In this document: piece by piece, positions 6,290 through 7,455 of the stretch
Layout: each line of letters starts with the position of its first letter
How positions within the stretch are numbered: position 1 is the stretch's first letter
Origin: an uncultured Campylobacter sp.
GTDB lineage: Bacteria > Campylobacterota > Campylobacteria > Campylobacterales > Campylobacteraceae
Length of the DNA: 7,455 nt
Reading direction: 5' to 3'
NCBI RefSeq assembly: GCF_938045775.1
Contig: NZ_CALIBH010000054.1
Coordinates: forward strand, 1 to 7,455
Position numbers and translations under genes: made by a program
Notes under the pieces: generated by a model
Seen by the model: the letters and a program-made list of their open reading frames with translations, nothing else
Database searches by the model: none
What the model was told of the DNA's origin: nothing

Positions 6290-6603
6290 TTAAAAATTCC
6301 TTCTTCTTTTAACTCTATATAATCTGCAATTAAATTGCTGTCGCCTTCCTCGCTATCGAGCCAAGTCCATTCGATCAAATTTTCCATAAACCACTTTTGA
6401 TCCATTAATCCAAAATGCGTGAATTTACCTAAATGCGGAAAGTCCAGTTCATCGTCTTCCTTGCAAAGATAAGTAAATTTATCCTTTTTTACTAGGTTAC
6501 ACTCCCGCGCAAGACGATCGATCGCTTGATACACTTTGGCTAGATTATACTTGCCTTCGCGTAGAATTTTGTCCTCGTCTAGGACTATTTTAGATCCTTT
6601 CAT
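6286..6603 (-). CDS. VapD-associated 105-residue protein, copy 2 (putative antitoxin)
   Basis: This copy precedes the intact vapD and overlaps it by four bases, so it is the best candidate for the active antitoxin. It differs most from the others near its N-terminus (MKGSKIVLDEDKILREGKYN against MLGTKIVMDEAKIIREGRCD), while the block ECNLVKKDKFTYLCKEDDE is kept. Aromatic residues cluster in QKWFMENLIEWTWLD (residues 69-83), which could form the interface with VapD. The ribosome site AAAGGAG and the start codon directly follow, and partly overlap, the end of the vapD stub from copy 1, implying continuous transcription from the right. The antitoxin role comes from gene order and from what is known of VapD operons. 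Confidence 0.83.
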   Translation of the reverse strand: MKGSKIVLDEDKILREGKYNLAKVYQAIDRLARECNLVKKDKFTYLCKEDDELDFPHLGKFTHFGLMDQKWFMENLIEWTWLDSEEGDSNLIADYIELKEEGIFK

Positions 6604-6605
6604 AA

Positions 6606-6668
6606 CTACTCCTTTAAAGATTTGGTATCTAAATCAAAATTTATGGCTTTTCGGACGCGAATGCTCAT
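6606..6668 (-). pseudogene. VapD 5' stub after antitoxin-like copy 1
   Basis: Twenty codons, MSIRVRKAINFDLDTKSLKE, begin in an ATGA overlap with the copy 1 gene and end at TAG, two bases before the copy 2 start codon. Residues 7-19 match the intact VapD start almost exactly. A 24-base stretch (6621-6644) is identical to 6248-6271 in the intact gene. The last two codons, AAG GAG, also serve as the ribosome site of copy 2. It is either a recombination scar or a remnant kept only as a translational coupler. Confidence 0.65.
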
Positions 6669-6982
6669 TTAAAATATCCTTCGCGTTCAAATTCCCGTAT
6701 ACGATCTATAAGATTTTTCTCACCATCTTCACCATCAAGCCACTTCCATTCTTTAACATTATCGCGAAAGAATTTTTGATCCATTAGCTTAAAATGAGTA
6801 AATTTACCAAGGTGTGGAAGATCCTGCTCGTCATCGTCTTTACAAAGATAAGTAAATTTATCCTTTTTTACTAGGTTACACTCCTGCGCAAATTTATCGA
6901 TTATTTGATACACTCTAGCTAGATCACATCTGCCTTCGCGTATAATTTTAGCTTCATCCATTACTATTTTGGTGCCTAACAT
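6665..6982 (-). CDS. VapD-associated 105-residue protein, copy 1 (putative antitoxin)
   Basis: This is the first gene of the array in the direction of transcription, with AGGAG six bases ahead of its ATG. The first half is nearly the same as copy 3, but the C-terminal third has diverged: QKFFRDNVKEWKWLDGEDGE replaces QKWFMENLIEWTWLDSEEGD. Because the antitoxin interface is likely to lie there, this copy may have been matched to a different VapD, of which only a 20-codon stub remains. The frame is intact with no sign of decay. It could protect against VapD arriving on plasmids or phages, or regulate the operon; neither can be read from the sequence. Confidence 0.8.
   Translation of the reverse strand: MLGTKIVMDEAKIIREGRCDLARVYQIIDKFAQECNLVKKDKFTYLCKDDDEQDLPHLGKFTHFKLMDQKFFRDNVKEWKWLDGEDGEKNLIDRIREFEREGYFK
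6843..6884. repeat. 42-base perfect direct repeat shared with 6464-6505
   Basis: The bases at 6843-6884 are identical to 6464-6505, and a near-identical version occurs in copy 3 around 4223-4264. The repeat encodes the conserved ECNLVKKDKFTYLC block of the 105-residue proteins and is the best-conserved DNA in the three modules. It could act as a recombination substrate for deleting or exchanging modules. Confidence 0.7.
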
Positions 6983-7031
6983 CTTGTTCTCCTATAATCT
7001 TTTTTATTTCCTTTAATATTGATAATCCCAT
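6954..7031 (-). CDS. Possible 25-residue leader peptide overlapping antitoxin-like copy 1
   Basis: An ATG at 7031, preceded by AAAGGAAA, opens MGLSILKEIKKIIGEQD and then runs out of frame into the start of the copy 1 gene, ending at TGA 6954-6956. The first 17 residues would form a basic amphipathic helix. The overlap could couple translation of the two, or the frame may be a chance one or a leftover of a deleted gene. It has no recognisable family. Confidence 0.25.
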   Translation of the reverse strand: MGLSILKEIKKIIGEQDVRHQNSNG

Positions 7032-7052
7032 CTAAATTTCCTTTGCTAGAAA

Positions 7053-7058
7053 ATATTA
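7053..7058 (-). promoter_or_regulatory. Weak candidate -10 box for the antitoxin/VapD array
   Basis: In the 117-base gap between the aminotransferase stop and the copy 1 gene, the minus strand reads TAATAT with AT-rich DNA upstream and no good -35. It is the only reasonable -10 seen ahead of the array, about 70 bases before the copy 1 start. No strong stem followed by a T run is visible for the aminotransferase, so read-through from it is also possible. Confidence 0.25.
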
Positions 7059-7099
7059 CTAATAATCTCACAATTTTTAAATTAACTTTGACCGCCCTA

Positions 7100-7455
7100 T
7101 TACAGTCCCGCTTCGGCTCTTAGCCGCGCGGCATACATCTCGCGCAGGCGAGGTACGTATTTGCCGACCGCACCGCCGCCGATCTGCTTGCCGTCTGCCT
7201 TTACGATCGGCAGCACCATCAGCGTCGCCGCGCTGATAAAGGCCTCATCGGCTTCATAAACCTCGCTCATTCCAAACGCCCGCTGCTGCACGCTAAGCCC
7301 TGCCTGCTCGGCAAGGCCTAGGATCACCTTGCGGCGGATGCCAGGCAGTATGTCGTTTGAAAGCGGCCGCGTGATGAGGACGTCATCTTTGATGATAAAT
7401 GCGCTGGAGCTCGAACACTCGGTAACTAGCCCGTCCTCGATCAAAAAGCACTCAT
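7100..7455 (-). CDS. Class IV PLP-dependent aminotransferase, probably D-amino-acid transaminase (5' end outside window)
   Basis: The frame is open to the right edge (ECFLIEDG read from the last bases), so the TTG at 7444 is internal and about 118 codons of the C-terminal half are present. VTECSSSSAFII, carrying the Glu that contacts the PLP pyridine nitrogen, is followed by ITRPLSNDILPGIRR, the PLP-phosphate-binding region of fold type IV enzymes. VYEADEAFISAATLMVLPIV and the closing DGKQIGGGAVGKYVPRLREMY fit D-amino-acid transaminases slightly better than branched-chain ones. The product would make D-glutamate or D-alanine for peptidoglycan. The catalytic lysine lies outside the window. Base composition is much GC-richer than the island, so I take it as the right core flank, converging on the helicase gene. 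Confidence 0.85.
   Translation of the reverse strand, partial: ECFLIEDGLVTECSSSSAFIIKDDVLITRPLSNDILPGIRRKVILGLAEQAGLSVQQRAFGMSEVYEADEAFISAATLMVLPIVKADGKQIGGGAVGKYVPRLREMYAARLRAEAGL

Noticed and set aside
6536..6787. 83-residue plus-strand frame
   Set aside because: It runs antisense across copies 1 and 2 of the conserved 105-residue genes and has no sensible composition.

Overview
The window looks like a chromosomal accessory island from a Campylobacterota bacterium, most likely a Campylobacter species of middling GC content. This rests on the many AAATTT/TTTAAA runs, AT-rich intergenic DNA and the style of the flanking genes, and the genus is an inference. Two GC-richer housekeeping genes point towards each other from the edges: the 3' part of a Pif1/RecD-like helicase (1-699, +) and the 3' part of a class IV PLP aminotransferase, probably a D-amino-acid transaminase (7100-7455, -). 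The roughly 6.4 kb between their stop codons is AT-richer, and every gene recognised in it is on the minus strand. No integrase, transposase, tRNA or CRISPR array was seen.

Read in the direction of transcription (right to left), the island holds three parts. (1) A toxin-antitoxin array at 7031-3945. A 105-residue protein occurs three times (6665-6982, 6286-6603, 4046-4363), each time with an ATGA overlap to a VapD reading frame. Only the middle VapD (5897-6289) is intact; the other two are stubs of 20 and 34 codons. A HipA-type kinase (4395-5747) sits between copies 2 and 3. It has no visible HipB, but its promoter carries two GTTATR-N8-CATAAC palindromes. (2) An operon-like run at 3896-1655: a small frame open only if an A8 tract is shortened by one base, a 91-residue protein, a 110-residue protein, an AbiEii-like nucleotidyltransferase and a zeta-toxin-like P-loop kinase. 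The last three overlap one another. (3) A decayed zone at 1599-854 with two related fragments of a larger gene, one broken by an apparent single-base deletion, which may come from a phage or conjugative element.

The island therefore reads as a collection of toxin-antitoxin or defence genes accumulated between two convergent housekeeping genes. VapD is predicted to cut RNA, HipA to phosphorylate a translation factor or similar target, the nucleotidyltransferase to modify RNA or nucleotides, and the zeta-like kinase to phosphorylate a small metabolite or protein. Repeats within the array appear to have recombined, losing VapD copies while keeping every partner gene. The 154-base gap 700-853 holds no feature I can support.
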